A DNA stretch of 26,498 nt from Bacteroidales bacterium (GTDB taxonomy: Bacteria; Bacteroidota; Bacteroidia; Bacteroidales; Muribaculaceae). The notes beneath the pieces are model-generated. The model made no database searches. It was not told where the DNA came from and was given only the letters and a program-made list of their open reading frames with translations. Below are positions 6,875-15,394 of the stretch, in pieces. A program made the position numbers and the translations under genes. Numbering within the stretch: position 1 is the first letter of the stretch; each line of letters opens with the position of its first letter. The stretch covers positions 1-26,498 of the forward strand of contig CAAEIL010000312.1 of assembly GCA_900755985.1 (NCBI GenBank). Reading direction: 5' to 3'.

Positions 6875-8913
6875 AGAAGCGAAATTCATTCAATCCCAAT
6901 TTTGCAGGCAACAGCCGCGGCCTCAAGCCAAAGAGTACACAGTCTTTTGGCAGTTCAGGCCACGGCAGTTACCGGGCCAACCCAAAGAATAGCCCGGCCC
7001 GCGATATGACCGTAGACCCGGTCGAAGTTTATGGACCAGGGCGTATAGATGTAACTCGCTGGTTGCCGACATCGGTCAAAGAGATGCGCGAACGTGGATG
7101 GGACTATGTTGATGTTGTGCTTTTCTCGGGTGACGCTTATGTCGACCACCCTTCGTTCGGAGCAGCTGTTATCGGCCGTACTCTCGAAGCAGCCGGCTAT
7201 CGTGTTGCCATTGTGCCGCCACCTAACTGGCAGGCCGATTTGCGCGACTTCCGCAAATTTGGCCGTCCGCGTCTTTTTTTCGGCGTGTCGGCCGGAGCCA
7301 TGGATTCGATGGTAAATCATTATACCGCCAACCGCAGGCTGCGCTCGGACGATGCTTATACACCCGGCGGCAGACATGGACAGCGTCCCGACTATCCGAC
7401 AATAGTATATTCCAAGATATTGAAAGACCTTTACCCCGACGTGCCGCTTGTTGCCGGCGGCATCGAAGCCTCTTTGCGCCGTGTGTCACATTATGATTAC
7501 TGGCAGGACCGTCTGCGCCCGTCCATTATTGCCGACTGCCCGGCAGACATCATAATTTATGGCATGGGAGAGAAAGCGATTGTCGACCTTGCACGACATC
7601 TTGAGCAAGGAAAGCGTATTGAGGAGCTGAAAGACTTGAGGCAGACTGTCGTGCGCGCGCCTCTTGCCTCGATCCCATCCCTGAGCGACAACAACAACAT
7701 TGTACTCAGTCCGTGGGCCGACTGTCTTCGGGACTCTCGCCTGCAATCAGCCAATTTCAAGTATGTCGAGCAGCAGTCCAACCGACGTTCGGGCGGCGCC
7801 ACACTCTGGCAGGCACACGACGGATTTGCTGTCCGCATCAATCCGATGTATCCGGCCATGACCCAGGGCGAAATAGACGCCGCTTTCGACCTGCCATACA
7901 CACGCCTCCCCCACCCCCGCTACAAAGGCAAACGCATCCCGGCTTATGAGATGATACGTCACAGCGTTAATCTGCACCGTGGATGCTTTGGCGGATGTGC
8001 TTTCTGCACCATTTCGGCCCATCAAGGCAAATTTGTGGCCTCTCGCTCAAAGGAGTCTATTCTACGCGAAGTCGACCAAGTCACCAAGATGCCTGATTTC
8101 AAAGGATATATCTCGGACCTTGGAGGCCCGTCGGCCAATATGTATTCAATCGGCGGCCGTGACACATCATTATGCGACAAATGCATGCGACCCTCATGCC
8201 TGCATCCCTCGCCATGCCCTAATCTAAACACGGACCATTCGGCGCTGCTCGATATTTATCATAGTGTCGATGCTATGCCTCGAATAAAAAAATCATTTGT
8301 TGGCAGCGGTGTGCGTTATGACCTTTCGATGCACCATACCGGCAAACAGCGTATAGACGATGTCAACCGTCGCTATAACGAAGAACTTATAGCCAAGCAT
8401 GTTTCGGGACGTCTGAAAGTTGCTCCGGAGCATACCTCGGACCATGTGCTCAAGGTCATGCGCAAACCTTCGTTCGAACTTTACGGACAGTTCAAAAAGC
8501 TTTTTGAACGAGTCAATCGCGAACATGGACTCAGACAACAGCTTATTCCTTACTTCATATCGTCGCATCCCGGATGCACCGAAACCGATATGGCCGAACT
8601 TGCTGTCATTACCAAAGACTCAGGTCTCAATCATCTCGAACAAGTACAGGATTTTACACCAACACCGATGACTGTGGCATCAGAGATTTACTACTCGGGG
8701 ATACATCCGTATACCGGCGAAAAGATATTCTGTGCCACTACACGCGAGCAGAAACTGGCTCAGCTTAAATATTTTTTCTGGTACGATGTTTCGCAACGTG
8801 CCTACATACTTGCGTCTCTTAAAAGCTTAGGCCGCGAGGACCTTGCCATAAGGCTTTTTGGTCCCGCGCATATAGGCAGACAACATAAAAAGACAAATCA
8901 TACACATTATTAA
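6871..8913 (+). CDS. YgiQ family radical SAM protein
   Basis: Large radical S-adenosylmethionine protein of the YgiQ/UPF0313 family, whose reaction remains uncharacterised. The 680-aa protein begins with a basic, low-complexity segment (1-45). The N-terminal YgiQ domain follows (WLPTSVKEMRERGWDYVDVV onward), then the radical SAM core with C372-x3-C376-x2-C379 (CFGGCAFC) for the [4Fe-4S] cluster. A second cysteine group (CDKCMRPSCLHPSPC, around 435-450) may bind another metal, and the conserved C-terminal part includes LKVAPEHTSDHVLKVMRKP. Start and uvrB stop overlap as ATGA, so translation is likely coupled. It is cytosolic, with no signal peptide. The name ygiQ is a family label, not evidence of function. 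Confidence 0.93.
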   Translation: MKKRNSFNPNFAGNSRGLKPKSTQSFGSSGHGSYRANPKNSPARDMTVDPVEVYGPGRIDVTRWLPTSVKEMRERGWDYVDVVLFSGDAYVDHPSFGAAVIGRTLEAAGYRVAIVPPPNWQADLRDFRKFGRPRLFFGVSAGAMDSMVNHYTANRRLRSDDAYTPGGRHGQRPDYPTIVYSKILKDLYPDVPLVAGGIEASLRRVSHYDYWQDRLRPSIIADCPADIIIYGMGEKAIVDLARHLEQGKRIEELKDLRQTVVRAPLASIPSLSDNNNIVLSPWADCLRDSRLQSANFKYVEQQSNRRSGGATLWQAHDGFAVRINPMYPAMTQGEIDAAFDLPYTRLPHPRYKGKRIPAYEMIRHSVNLHRGCFGGCAFCTISAHQGKFVASRSKESILREVDQVTKMPDFKGYISDLGGPSANMYSIGGRDTSLCDKCMRPSCLHPSPCPNLNTDHSALLDIYHSVDAMPRIKKSFVGSGVRYDLSMHHTGKQRIDDVNRRYNEELIAKHVSGRLKVAPEHTSDHVLKVMRKPSFELYGQFKKLFERVNREHGLRQQLIPYFISSHPGCTETDMAELAVITKDSGLNHLEQVQDFTPTPMTVASEIYYSGIHPYTGEKIFCATTREQKLAQLKYFFWYDVSQRAYILASLKSLGREDLAIRLFGPAHIGRQHKKTNHTHY

Positions 8914-8922
8914 TATCACATT

Positions 8923-11046
8923 ATGAATCTATCAAAAACCTTAATCATGAGTGCAACAGCACTTCTGACTGCGGCCGGCGCCAACGCAGCGGAGACAACT
9001 GAGGAACCGATAATCGAGCGCCCCGATTTCGTTTCCAAAACCGGAGTCTTCGATATCGATGCTCTCGAAGCTCTCGGCCGTGTCACATCTCCCGTGGTTT
9101 CGCCTGACGGTAAGACTGTCCTTTTCGGTATCTCGTACGAAAGTGTTCCACAGAACAAATCGAACAACGACCTTTACACAATAGGCATCGACGGAAAAGG
9201 GCTCACGCGCATAACCCAAACCGTCAAGAGCGAAGGCAACGCTGTATGGATTGACAACGGCACTCGTATCGCTTTCACCTACCCCGATGCCGATGGCAAT
9301 ACACAATTATGGACCATGAACGCCGACGGTTCAGACCGCATCCAAGCCTCAAAAGTCGAAGGCGGTATCGAAGGTTTTCTGCTTTCGCCCGACCAAAGCA
9401 AAGTTCTTTTTGTCAAAACCGTCAAATATACCCGTGAGGCCAAGGACATATATCCCGACCTGCCCAAGGCTACCGGACGTGTCATTGACGACCTTATGTA
9501 CAAACACTGGGATGAATGGGTAACTGCCATTCCTCACCCCTGGATTGCCGATTTCGACGGCAAGACAGCCGGTGAACTCAAAGACATTATGGACGGCGAA
9601 CCATACGAAGCCCCGATGCGCCCGTTCGGTGGCGTCGAACAGCTGGCCTGGACTCCCGATGGTAACGGAATTGTATACACCTCGCGCAAAAAGACCGGCG
9701 TTGAATATGCCATCTCGACCAACTCGGATCTCTACCGCTACGACATAGCCACGGGTAAAACCGAAAACCTGACCGAAGGCATGATGGGTTATGACATCAA
9801 CCCCGCATTCTCGCCCGACGGACGATATATGGCATGGCTGTCAATGGAACATGACGGCTACGAGTCGGACAAAAACCGTCTGTTCATGCTTGACCTCACA
9901 AGCGGGGTCAAAACGGACCTCACCGCCGCCTGGGACTATACCATCGATGAATTTGCCTGGAACCCGGACTCGAAAAACATCTGGTTTGCAGCGCCTTATT
10001 TGGGAACTATACCGGTCTTCAACATCGACATCGTCACCAAGCAAGTTACAAAACTCACCGACGGTCTTGTTGATCACACCGGTTTATGCCCTGTTGACAA
10101 AAACGCCGTTGTGGCCATGAACCACTCCATGCTACGCCCCAACGAAATCGTCAAAATCAGCACCAAAGGTAAAGGAAAGAAACTTACCGGGACATCAACC
10201 GCCCTCACAGATATCAACGGAAGCATCTTCAGCCAGCTTACGATGCCAACCGTCGAAGCCACAAAAACACCCACGACCGACGGCAAGGAAATGCTGACAT
10301 GGATAGTTCGTCCTCAGGGATTCAATCCCGAAGCCAAGGCACAATATCCCGCATTGCTTTATCTGCAGGGGGGACCTCAGCAGGCAGTAAGCCAGTTCTG
10401 GTCGTATCGTTGGAATTTTGCTCTTATGGCTGCTAACGGATATGTAGTTGTCGCCCCCAACCGTCGCGGTGTTCCCGGATTCGGCAGCGAATGGCTCGCC
10501 CAAATCTCAAAAGACTATCCCGGTCAGAATATGCAAGACTATCTGTCGGCTATTGACAATGCACTTGCAACCATCCCCGCTATCGACCCCAAACGTGTAG
10601 GTGCGACAGGTGCTTCGTACGGCGGATTCTCCACTTACTGGCTTGCCGGTAACCACAATCACCGCTTCGCGGCCTTCCTTGCGCATGCCGGTATCTTCAA
10701 TATGGAAGCCCAGTACCTCGAGACCGAGGAAATGTGGTTTGCCAACTGGGACATGGGCGGCGCTTATTGGGAAAAAGACAACAAAGCAGCTCTCCGCACC
10801 TTTGAATACTCCCCGCATCGCTTTGTCGACCGTTGGGACACTCCTATCATGATTTCGCACGGCGATTTCGACTACCGTATACTTTCGTCTCAGGGTCAAC
10901 AGGCTTTTAATGCAGCTAAACTTCGCGGAATTCCCGCAGAAATGGTACTCTTCCCTGACGAAAACCATTGGATTCTCAAACCTCAGAATGCTGTCATGTG
11001 GCAGAGACTATTCTTCCGCTGGTTTGACCGTTGGCTCAAAAAGTAA
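8923..11046 (+). CDS. Exported S9 family peptidase, DPP5-like
   Basis: Serine exopeptidase of the prolyl-oligopeptidase family, resembling the Porphyromonas dipeptidyl-peptidase 5 group that trims dipeptides from extracellular oligopeptides. The 707-aa protein has a signal peptide (residues 1 to about 22, cleavage near ANA-AE) with no lipobox, so it is probably periplasmic. A beta-propeller with WD40-like/TolB-type repeats follows (SPDGKTVLFG, TPDGNGIVYTS, SPDGRYMAWLS), then an alpha/beta-hydrolase domain. The likely triad is S565 (GASYGG), D650 (HGDFDYR) and H682 (ENHWI). The gap after the YgiQ gene is 9 nt, so the two are probably co-transcribed. Specificity within S9 cannot be fixed from sequence; acylaminoacyl-peptidase activity is the alternative. 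Confidence 0.9.
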   Translation: MNLSKTLIMSATALLTAAGANAAETTEEPIIERPDFVSKTGVFDIDALEALGRVTSPVVSPDGKTVLFGISYESVPQNKSNNDLYTIGIDGKGLTRITQTVKSEGNAVWIDNGTRIAFTYPDADGNTQLWTMNADGSDRIQASKVEGGIEGFLLSPDQSKVLFVKTVKYTREAKDIYPDLPKATGRVIDDLMYKHWDEWVTAIPHPWIADFDGKTAGELKDIMDGEPYEAPMRPFGGVEQLAWTPDGNGIVYTSRKKTGVEYAISTNSDLYRYDIATGKTENLTEGMMGYDINPAFSPDGRYMAWLSMEHDGYESDKNRLFMLDLTSGVKTDLTAAWDYTIDEFAWNPDSKNIWFAAPYLGTIPVFNIDIVTKQVTKLTDGLVDHTGLCPVDKNAVVAMNHSMLRPNEIVKISTKGKGKKLTGTSTALTDINGSIFSQLTMPTVEATKTPTTDGKEMLTWIVRPQGFNPEAKAQYPALLYLQGGPQQAVSQFWSYRWNFALMAANGYVVVAPNRRGVPGFGSEWLAQISKDYPGQNMQDYLSAIDNALATIPAIDPKRVGATGASYGGFSTYWLAGNHNHRFAAFLAHAGIFNMEAQYLETEEMWFANWDMGGAYWEKDNKAALRTFEYSPHRFVDRWDTPIMISHGDFDYRILSSQGQQAFNAAKLRGIPAEMVLFPDENHWILKPQNAVMWQRLFFRWFDRWLKK

Positions 11047-11066
11047 CCCCTAAATAATCAAACGAT

Positions 11067-11579
11067 TTGTCTAAGACACAACTAAAAAAAGAACTTGTGC
11101 AGATGTCGCACGAACAGTTGGTAGAATTCGTTACCGATCTCTATACCAACTGCCGTGCGGCTCGGCCATATCTTGATTTTTATTGCGACCCACAGCCGCT
11201 AAAGCTCTTTCAAAAGTATCTTGACAATATCTTAAAAGAACTTCAACGTGGCAAATCATGGAATTCGACAGCTCGTATCTCGAAAGTGAAAAGCCTACTG
11301 CGTGAATTCGCTTCATACGGTGTTTCCGTCGAGATGGTTATAGACATAACACTTATGACTGCCGAAGCCATTATACAGCTACAACTTGTCAGAGTGCTCA
11401 AGGAGCCAATACTGAAAGGTTGTGCCTTTTTTATCAACGACGCGCTTGCAAAGGCTGATAAAGCCGGAATTTTTACTTATGCAAGTTCTAAAGTCGACAA
11501 ACTCCTGAACGGGACCATTGGCTCCTCGAGATATATTTCATACCTTCGCGAAGTTATTGCCCATCCCGAAAATCTTTGA
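11067..11579 (+). CDS. DUF6155-like protein of unknown function
   Basis: A 170-aa soluble, basic, helix-rich protein with no signal peptide or membrane segment and no catalytic motif that I recognise. The N-terminal pattern SKTQLKKELVQMSHEQLVEFVTDLY and the following YLDFYCDP resemble the DUF6155 family, which has no assigned function. The start is taken as TTG at 11067 because it restores the conserved N-terminus; the first ATG (11103) would remove twelve conserved-looking residues. It begins 20 nt after the peptidase gene and ends just before a strong hairpin, so it is the last gene of the uvrB unit. The family call is from memory of its N-terminal signature and is moderately secure. Confidence 0.75.
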   Translation: MSKTQLKKELVQMSHEQLVEFVTDLYTNCRAARPYLDFYCDPQPLKLFQKYLDNILKELQRGKSWNSTARISKVKSLLREFASYGVSVEMVIDITLMTAEAIIQLQLVRVLKEPILKGCAFFINDALAKADKAGIFTYASSKVDKLLNGTIGSSRYISYLREVIAHPENL

Positions 11580-11604
11580 TTTATCAGTCGGGAATTACAG
11601 ATAT

Positions 11605-11638
11605 TGCGGATTTTTGCACAGCGATGCAAAAATCCGCA
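11605..11638 (+). terminator. Strong hairpin terminator after the uvrB operon
   Basis: A perfect 14-bp stem (11605-11618 with 11625-11638, arms TGCGGATTTTTGCA and TGCAAAAATCCGCA) closes a 6-nt loop, CAGCGA. It is followed by a T-rich TCTTTTAT. It lies 25 nt after the DUF6155-like stop and before purH, separating the two transcription units. Confidence 0.8.
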
Positions 11639-11670
11639 TCTTTTATAGGCCCGAAGACGAAAATTATTTG

Positions 11671-11678
11671 TAAATTTG
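11671..11678 (+). promoter_or_regulatory. Possible -7 element of the purH promoter
   Basis: TAAATTTG matches the Bacteroidetes -7 consensus TAnnTTTG, 29 nt before the purH ATG and just after the terminator hairpin, where a promoter is expected. I see no good TTTG at the -33 position (around 11647-11651), so the site is incomplete. No purine-responsive operator or riboswitch is recognisable in the short leader. Confidence 0.5.
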
Positions 11679-11707
11679 CAATCTGAAATTCAAAGCACAT
11701 TCCAATT

Positions 11708-13246
11708 ATGTCTCAACAAAAAAAGATTGTAAACGCGCTTATATCAGTTTATCACAAAGACGGCTTAGAAGAAATGCTTGCCCTGCTTAATACTCAGGGA
11801 GTCAAATTTATTTCGACCGGAGGTACAAGAGGATTCATCGAAGGTCTCGGTTACGACTGTACGCCGGTTGAAGACATCACCAGCTATCCGTCAATTTTCG
11901 GGGGGCGCGTCAAGACCCTTCATCCCAAAATTTTCGGAGGCATACTTCACCGCCGTGACAACAGCACCGACCGCCAGGAAGTTTTCTCCTACCGCATAGC
12001 ACCTATCGACCTCGTTGTCGTTGACCTTTATCCTTTCACCGACACTGTTGCTTCAGGTGCTTCGCACGAAGACATAATCGAAAAAATCGACATAGGCGGC
12101 ATATCGTTAATCCGAGCAGCTGCCAAAAACTATAAGGATGTTGTTATCATTCCATCCAAAGACCAATATTCGCGCTTCAACGCCATCCTTAAAGAACAGG
12201 GTGCTAACACTACCGAAGAGCAGCGCCTTGACTTTGCTCGCGACGCGTTCGCTGTCAGCAGTGCCTACGACTCGGCAATTTTCAACTATTTCGACAGTAT
12301 TGCCGGCGAAGCCCCTACTGCCTTGAGACTCACTGCCGACGGCCACATGCATCTCCGCTATGGCGAGAATCCGCATCAGAAAGGTGCATACTACGGACAC
12401 TTCGACCGTATGTTTGACAAGCTGCACGGTAAGGAAATCTCATACAACAACCTGTTGGATATCGACGCCGCAACTGCCATCATCAGCGAGTTTGAGCAGT
12501 CTCAACCTACCGTTGCTATCCTCAAACACAACAACCCTTGTGGTATTGCCGTACGAGATACACTTGTCCGGGCCTGGGAAGATGCTCTGGCCGGGGACCC
12601 CGTATCGGCTTTCGGCGGCATCATTGTAGCTAACCGGCCCATTGACGCTGCTTCAGCCGAGCTTATCGGCAAGATTTTCTTCGAAGTAATCATAGCTCCG
12701 GCATACGAACCGGCCGCTCTCGAAATCCTTCAGCAGAAAAAGAACCGCATCATCCTTGTTCAGAAAGAAGCGAACAAACGTACCACAAATGTCCGTACAC
12801 TTCTCAACGGCGCTCTTGTCCAGGATACCGACACACGTCGCGAAACCCCGGAAGATCTCAAAGTCGTCACTGAAAAAGCACCCACTGCCGATCAGGTCGA
12901 TGACCTCCTCTTTGCCAACATCATTGTCAAACATTCAAAGTCAAACGCCATAGTTCTGGCCAAAAACAACATGCTTCTCGCCTCCGGCATCGGTCAGACT
13001 TCGCGTGTCGACGCACTGAAACAAGCCATAGCCAAGGCCGGTGAGCTTGGCCACGACCTCAAAGGCGCTGTCATGGCTTCAGACGCATTTTTCCCATTCG
13101 ACGACTGCGTGCGCATAGCCGCTGCCGCCGGAATATCCTCTGTCATTCATCCCGGAGGCTCGATTCGTGACAACGACTCTGTTGTCGCTGCCAACGAACT
13201 CGGACTGTCAATGGTGACAACCGGCATACGCCACTTCCATCACTGA
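11708..13246 (+). CDS. purH: Bifunctional AICAR formyltransferase/IMP cyclohydrolase
   Basis: Catalyses the last two steps of de novo purine synthesis in the cytosol: AICAR is formylated with 10-formyl-tetrahydrofolate, then FAICAR is cyclised to IMP. The 512-aa length is normal. The N-terminal MGS-like cyclohydrolase domain (about 1-190) shows FISTGGTRGFIEGLG and GGRVKTLHPKI. The C-terminal AICARFT domain has LRYGENPHQKGAYY, the catalytic K273-H274-N-N-P-C-G motif, and the ending DAFFPFDDCVRIAAAAGISSV. It stands alone after the hairpin at 11605-11638 and directly precedes the mreB cluster, a neighbourhood common in Bacteroidetes. A GC-rich hairpin in the 90-nt gap to mreB may limit read-through. 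Confidence 0.98.
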   Translation: MSQQKKIVNALISVYHKDGLEEMLALLNTQGVKFISTGGTRGFIEGLGYDCTPVEDITSYPSIFGGRVKTLHPKIFGGILHRRDNSTDRQEVFSYRIAPIDLVVVDLYPFTDTVASGASHEDIIEKIDIGGISLIRAAAKNYKDVVIIPSKDQYSRFNAILKEQGANTTEEQRLDFARDAFAVSSAYDSAIFNYFDSIAGEAPTALRLTADGHMHLRYGENPHQKGAYYGHFDRMFDKLHGKEISYNNLLDIDAATAIISEFEQSQPTVAILKHNNPCGIAVRDTLVRAWEDALAGDPVSAFGGIIVANRPIDAASAELIGKIFFEVIIAPAYEPAALEILQQKKNRIILVQKEANKRTTNVRTLLNGALVQDTDTRRETPEDLKVVTEKAPTADQVDDLLFANIIVKHSKSNAIVLAKNNMLLASGIGQTSRVDALKQAIAKAGELGHDLKGAVMASDAFFPFDDCVRIAAAAGISSVIHPGGSIRDNDSVVAANELGLSMVTTGIRHFHH

Positions 13247-13268
13247 TTAAGCATCTCTATTCTTCTCT

Positions 13269-13284
13269 GCGGGGTATTTCCCGC
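13269..13284 (+). terminator. Short GC hairpin between purH and mreB
   Basis: GCGGG (13269-13273) and CCCGC (13280-13284) form a 5-bp stem with a 6-nt loop, 22 nt after the purH stop. It has no proper T-run after it, so it may be an attenuator or a weak terminator. No TAnnTTTG element is seen between it and the mreB ATG, so mreB may depend partly on read-through from purH. Confidence 0.4.
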
Positions 13285-13336
13285 CAATATTCGTCATTTA
13301 CACATTAAAATATATTAAGCTAAACCAAACAGCACA

Positions 13337-14356
13337 ATGAGTCTTTTCTCACTCACAAAGGAAATAGCGATTGACCTCGGAACAGCCAACACGGTCATAA
13401 TACATAACGACAAGATTGTCATCAACGAACCATCGATTGTTGCGTTGGACAAGCGTACTGACAAACTCATCGCTGTCGGCAACGAAGCCCAGTTGATGCA
13501 AGGCAAGGAAAACGAGCGTATTCGCACCGTACGTCCTCTGCGTCAGGGCGTCATCGCTGACTTTAATGCAGCCGAACTCATGATTCGCGGCCTCATCAAG
13601 AAGGCAAGTTCAAAATCCAAATGGTTCTCACCATCACTTCGCATGGTCGTAGGTATTCCTTCCGGCTCGACCGAAGTGGAGATACGTGCCGTCCGCGACT
13701 CGTCAGAACATGCCGGCGGTCGTGATGTCTATATGGTCTACGAACCTATGGCGGCAGCCCTCGGTATCGGTCTCGACGTTGAAGCTCCTGAAGGCAACAT
13801 GATTGTAGACATAGGCGGTGGTACTACTGAAATTGCTGTTATTTCGCTCGGCGGCATCGTTTCCAACAAATCTATCCAGATTGCCGGCGATGACCTTACC
13901 GATGACATTCTCAACCACATGAAGCGTGCACACAACGTTCGTGTTGGCGAACGCACCGCCGAAGAAATTAAAAAGAATGTGGGATCGGCCCTCGTCGAGC
14001 TTGACAATCCCCCTGAAGATTTCATTGTTCACGGCCCCAACCAGATGACTGCCCTCCCTATGGAAGTCCCCGTATCATATCAGGAAATATGCCATTGCAT
14101 AGAAAAATCCATACAGAAAATCGAAGCCGCTGTCCTCGGCGCTCTCGAGCAGACTCCTCCCGAGCTTTATGCCGACATCGTTCGCAACGGTATCTATCTT
14201 GCAGGCGGCGGTGCCCTTTTGCGCGGTCTTGATAAAAGGCTTACCGATAAAATCGGCATCCAGTTCCATATTGCCGAAGACCCACTGCTCTCGGTTGCCA
14301 AAGGTACCGGTGTCGCCCTCAAGAACGTCGACAAATTCTCGTTCCTCATCCGCTGA
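13337..14356 (+). CDS. mreB: Rod-shape determining actin homologue MreB
   Basis: Bacterial actin that polymerises under the inner membrane and guides the elongasome for lateral-wall peptidoglycan synthesis. The 339-aa protein has the phosphate-1 loop DLGTANT (13-19), phosphate-2 motif DIGGGTTE (around 158-165) and the adenosine motif AGGGALLRGLDKRL near the C-terminus, all intact. MSLFSLTKEIAIDLG gives the usual N-terminus with a short amphipathic lead. It is the first gene of the mreBCD-mrdA-rodA series; the 162-nt gap before mreC is the only sizeable gap in that series. Confidence 0.98.
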   Translation: MSLFSLTKEIAIDLGTANTVIIHNDKIVINEPSIVALDKRTDKLIAVGNEAQLMQGKENERIRTVRPLRQGVIADFNAAELMIRGLIKKASSKSKWFSPSLRMVVGIPSGSTEVEIRAVRDSSEHAGGRDVYMVYEPMAAALGIGLDVEAPEGNMIVDIGGGTTEIAVISLGGIVSNKSIQIAGDDLTDDILNHMKRAHNVRVGERTAEEIKKNVGSALVELDNPPEDFIVHGPNQMTALPMEVPVSYQEICHCIEKSIQKIEAAVLGALEQTPPELYADIVRNGIYLAGGGALLRGLDKRLTDKIGIQFHIAEDPLLSVAKGTGVALKNVDKFSFLIR

Positions 14357-14467
14357 CATCACTTGCCGGAAGACGCCGCGTTCTGATTATCATGTTTTGG
14401 AACGACTTTCTTCAGGCAGTATATATCATTGAGGATTTGTGACATAAATACAATTTTCTTAATGCAT

Positions 14468-14512
14468 AACCCCATGGGGTTCTGCGCCATTTTGTCGTAA
14501 CCCCAAGCGCAG
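14468..14512 (+). promoter_or_regulatory. Structured leader with alternative stems upstream of mreC
   Basis: The mreB-mreC gap holds a perfect 14-bp palindrome, AACCCCATGGGGTT (14468-14481). Directly adjacent is a perfect 6-bp inverted repeat, CTGCGC (14482-14487) and GCGCAG (14507-14512), ending six bases before the mreC GTG. A second AACCCC (14499-14504) lies in that loop and could pair with GGGGTT (14476-14481), which would exclude the palindrome hairpin and clash with the CTGCGC stem. These mutually exclusive pairings next to a start codon suggest an RNA element controlling mreC translation or stability. It does not match a riboswitch class I know. Confidence 0.5.
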
Positions 14513-14518
14513 ACGGCA

Positions 14519-15394
14519 GTGAAAGAGCTTCTGAACTTTTTTGTACGCAACAGCAAATGGTTGGTGTTCGCTTTCTATGTGATCATCAGCAGCATCTTGT
14601 TGTTCAACAACAATCCGTATCAGCAGCATGTCTATCTGACATCGGCGGGTGCTGTTTCGTCGACAGTCTACGGTATTACCAACAGTATCACATCTTACTT
14701 CAATCTTCATGACAACAATGAGGATTTGAATCGTCGCAATGCCGAACTTCAGGACGAAGTACTGAGACTGCAGACGCGCCTGATGCGCCTTGAAGAGGCT
14801 ACGGCCGTCAAGTCACCGGTCCTCTCCGACTCGCTTGACCAATATCGTATTGTCACCGCACATGTCATCAACAACTCGGTAATACGCCCCAACAACTACA
14901 TCACCATCAATCGCGGCTCGGCTGATGGTATTGCTCCCGAAATGGGCGTAATAGACCAAAATGGCGTTGTCGGAGTTGTCAACGTTGTCGGTGAACACAA
15001 CTCGCGATTGATTTCGCTGCTGAATCCACATTTTCGTCTGTCCTGCCGTCTTAGAACCGGAGATTCGTTTGGTTCGCTTGTATGGGATGGCGCCGACCCG
15101 CGTTATGCTCTTCTTGAAGAGTTGCCCAGACACACTGTTGCCCACAAAGGTGACACCGTCATCACATCCGGATTCTCCACTGTTTTCCCTGCAGGCATCC
15201 CTGTGGGCATAGTCGAAAGCGAAGACAAGGAGCATAACCAGAACTTCTTTACACTGAAAGTCAGACTTCTCAGTGACTTCTCTGCACTTAACAACGTACA
15301 AGTCATCATCAACAATCAAGCTGCCGAGATACGCCGTGTCGAAGAAGCCAACGACAAAGCCGAAGAGGAAGACATCAAAGACACCAGACAATGA
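14519..15394 (+). CDS. mreC: Rod shape-determining protein MreC
   Basis: Bitopic inner-membrane scaffold whose periplasmic beta domains link MreB to PBP2 and RodA. The 291-aa protein has one membrane segment (about 12-30) and a coiled coil (about 66-93, NEDLNRRNAELQDEVLRLQ). The MreC beta-barrel domain follows (VITINRGSADGI type, then GVVGVVNVVGEHNSRLISLL and GDTVITSGFSTVFPAGIPVG), with an acidic, charged tail at the C-terminus. The GTG at 14519 is the only sensible start because an in-frame TAA lies at 14498-14500. The gene ends in an ATGA overlap with mreD. Its start is preceded by the structured leader described separately. Confidence 0.95.
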   Translation: MKELLNFFVRNSKWLVFAFYVIISSILLFNNNPYQQHVYLTSAGAVSSTVYGITNSITSYFNLHDNNEDLNRRNAELQDEVLRLQTRLMRLEEATAVKSPVLSDSLDQYRIVTAHVINNSVIRPNNYITINRGSADGIAPEMGVIDQNGVVGVVNVVGEHNSRLISLLNPHFRLSCRLRTGDSFGSLVWDGADPRYALLEELPRHTVAHKGDTVITSGFSTVFPAGIPVGIVESEDKEHNQNFFTLKVRLLSDFSALNNVQVIINNQAAEIRRVEEANDKAEEEDIKDTRQ

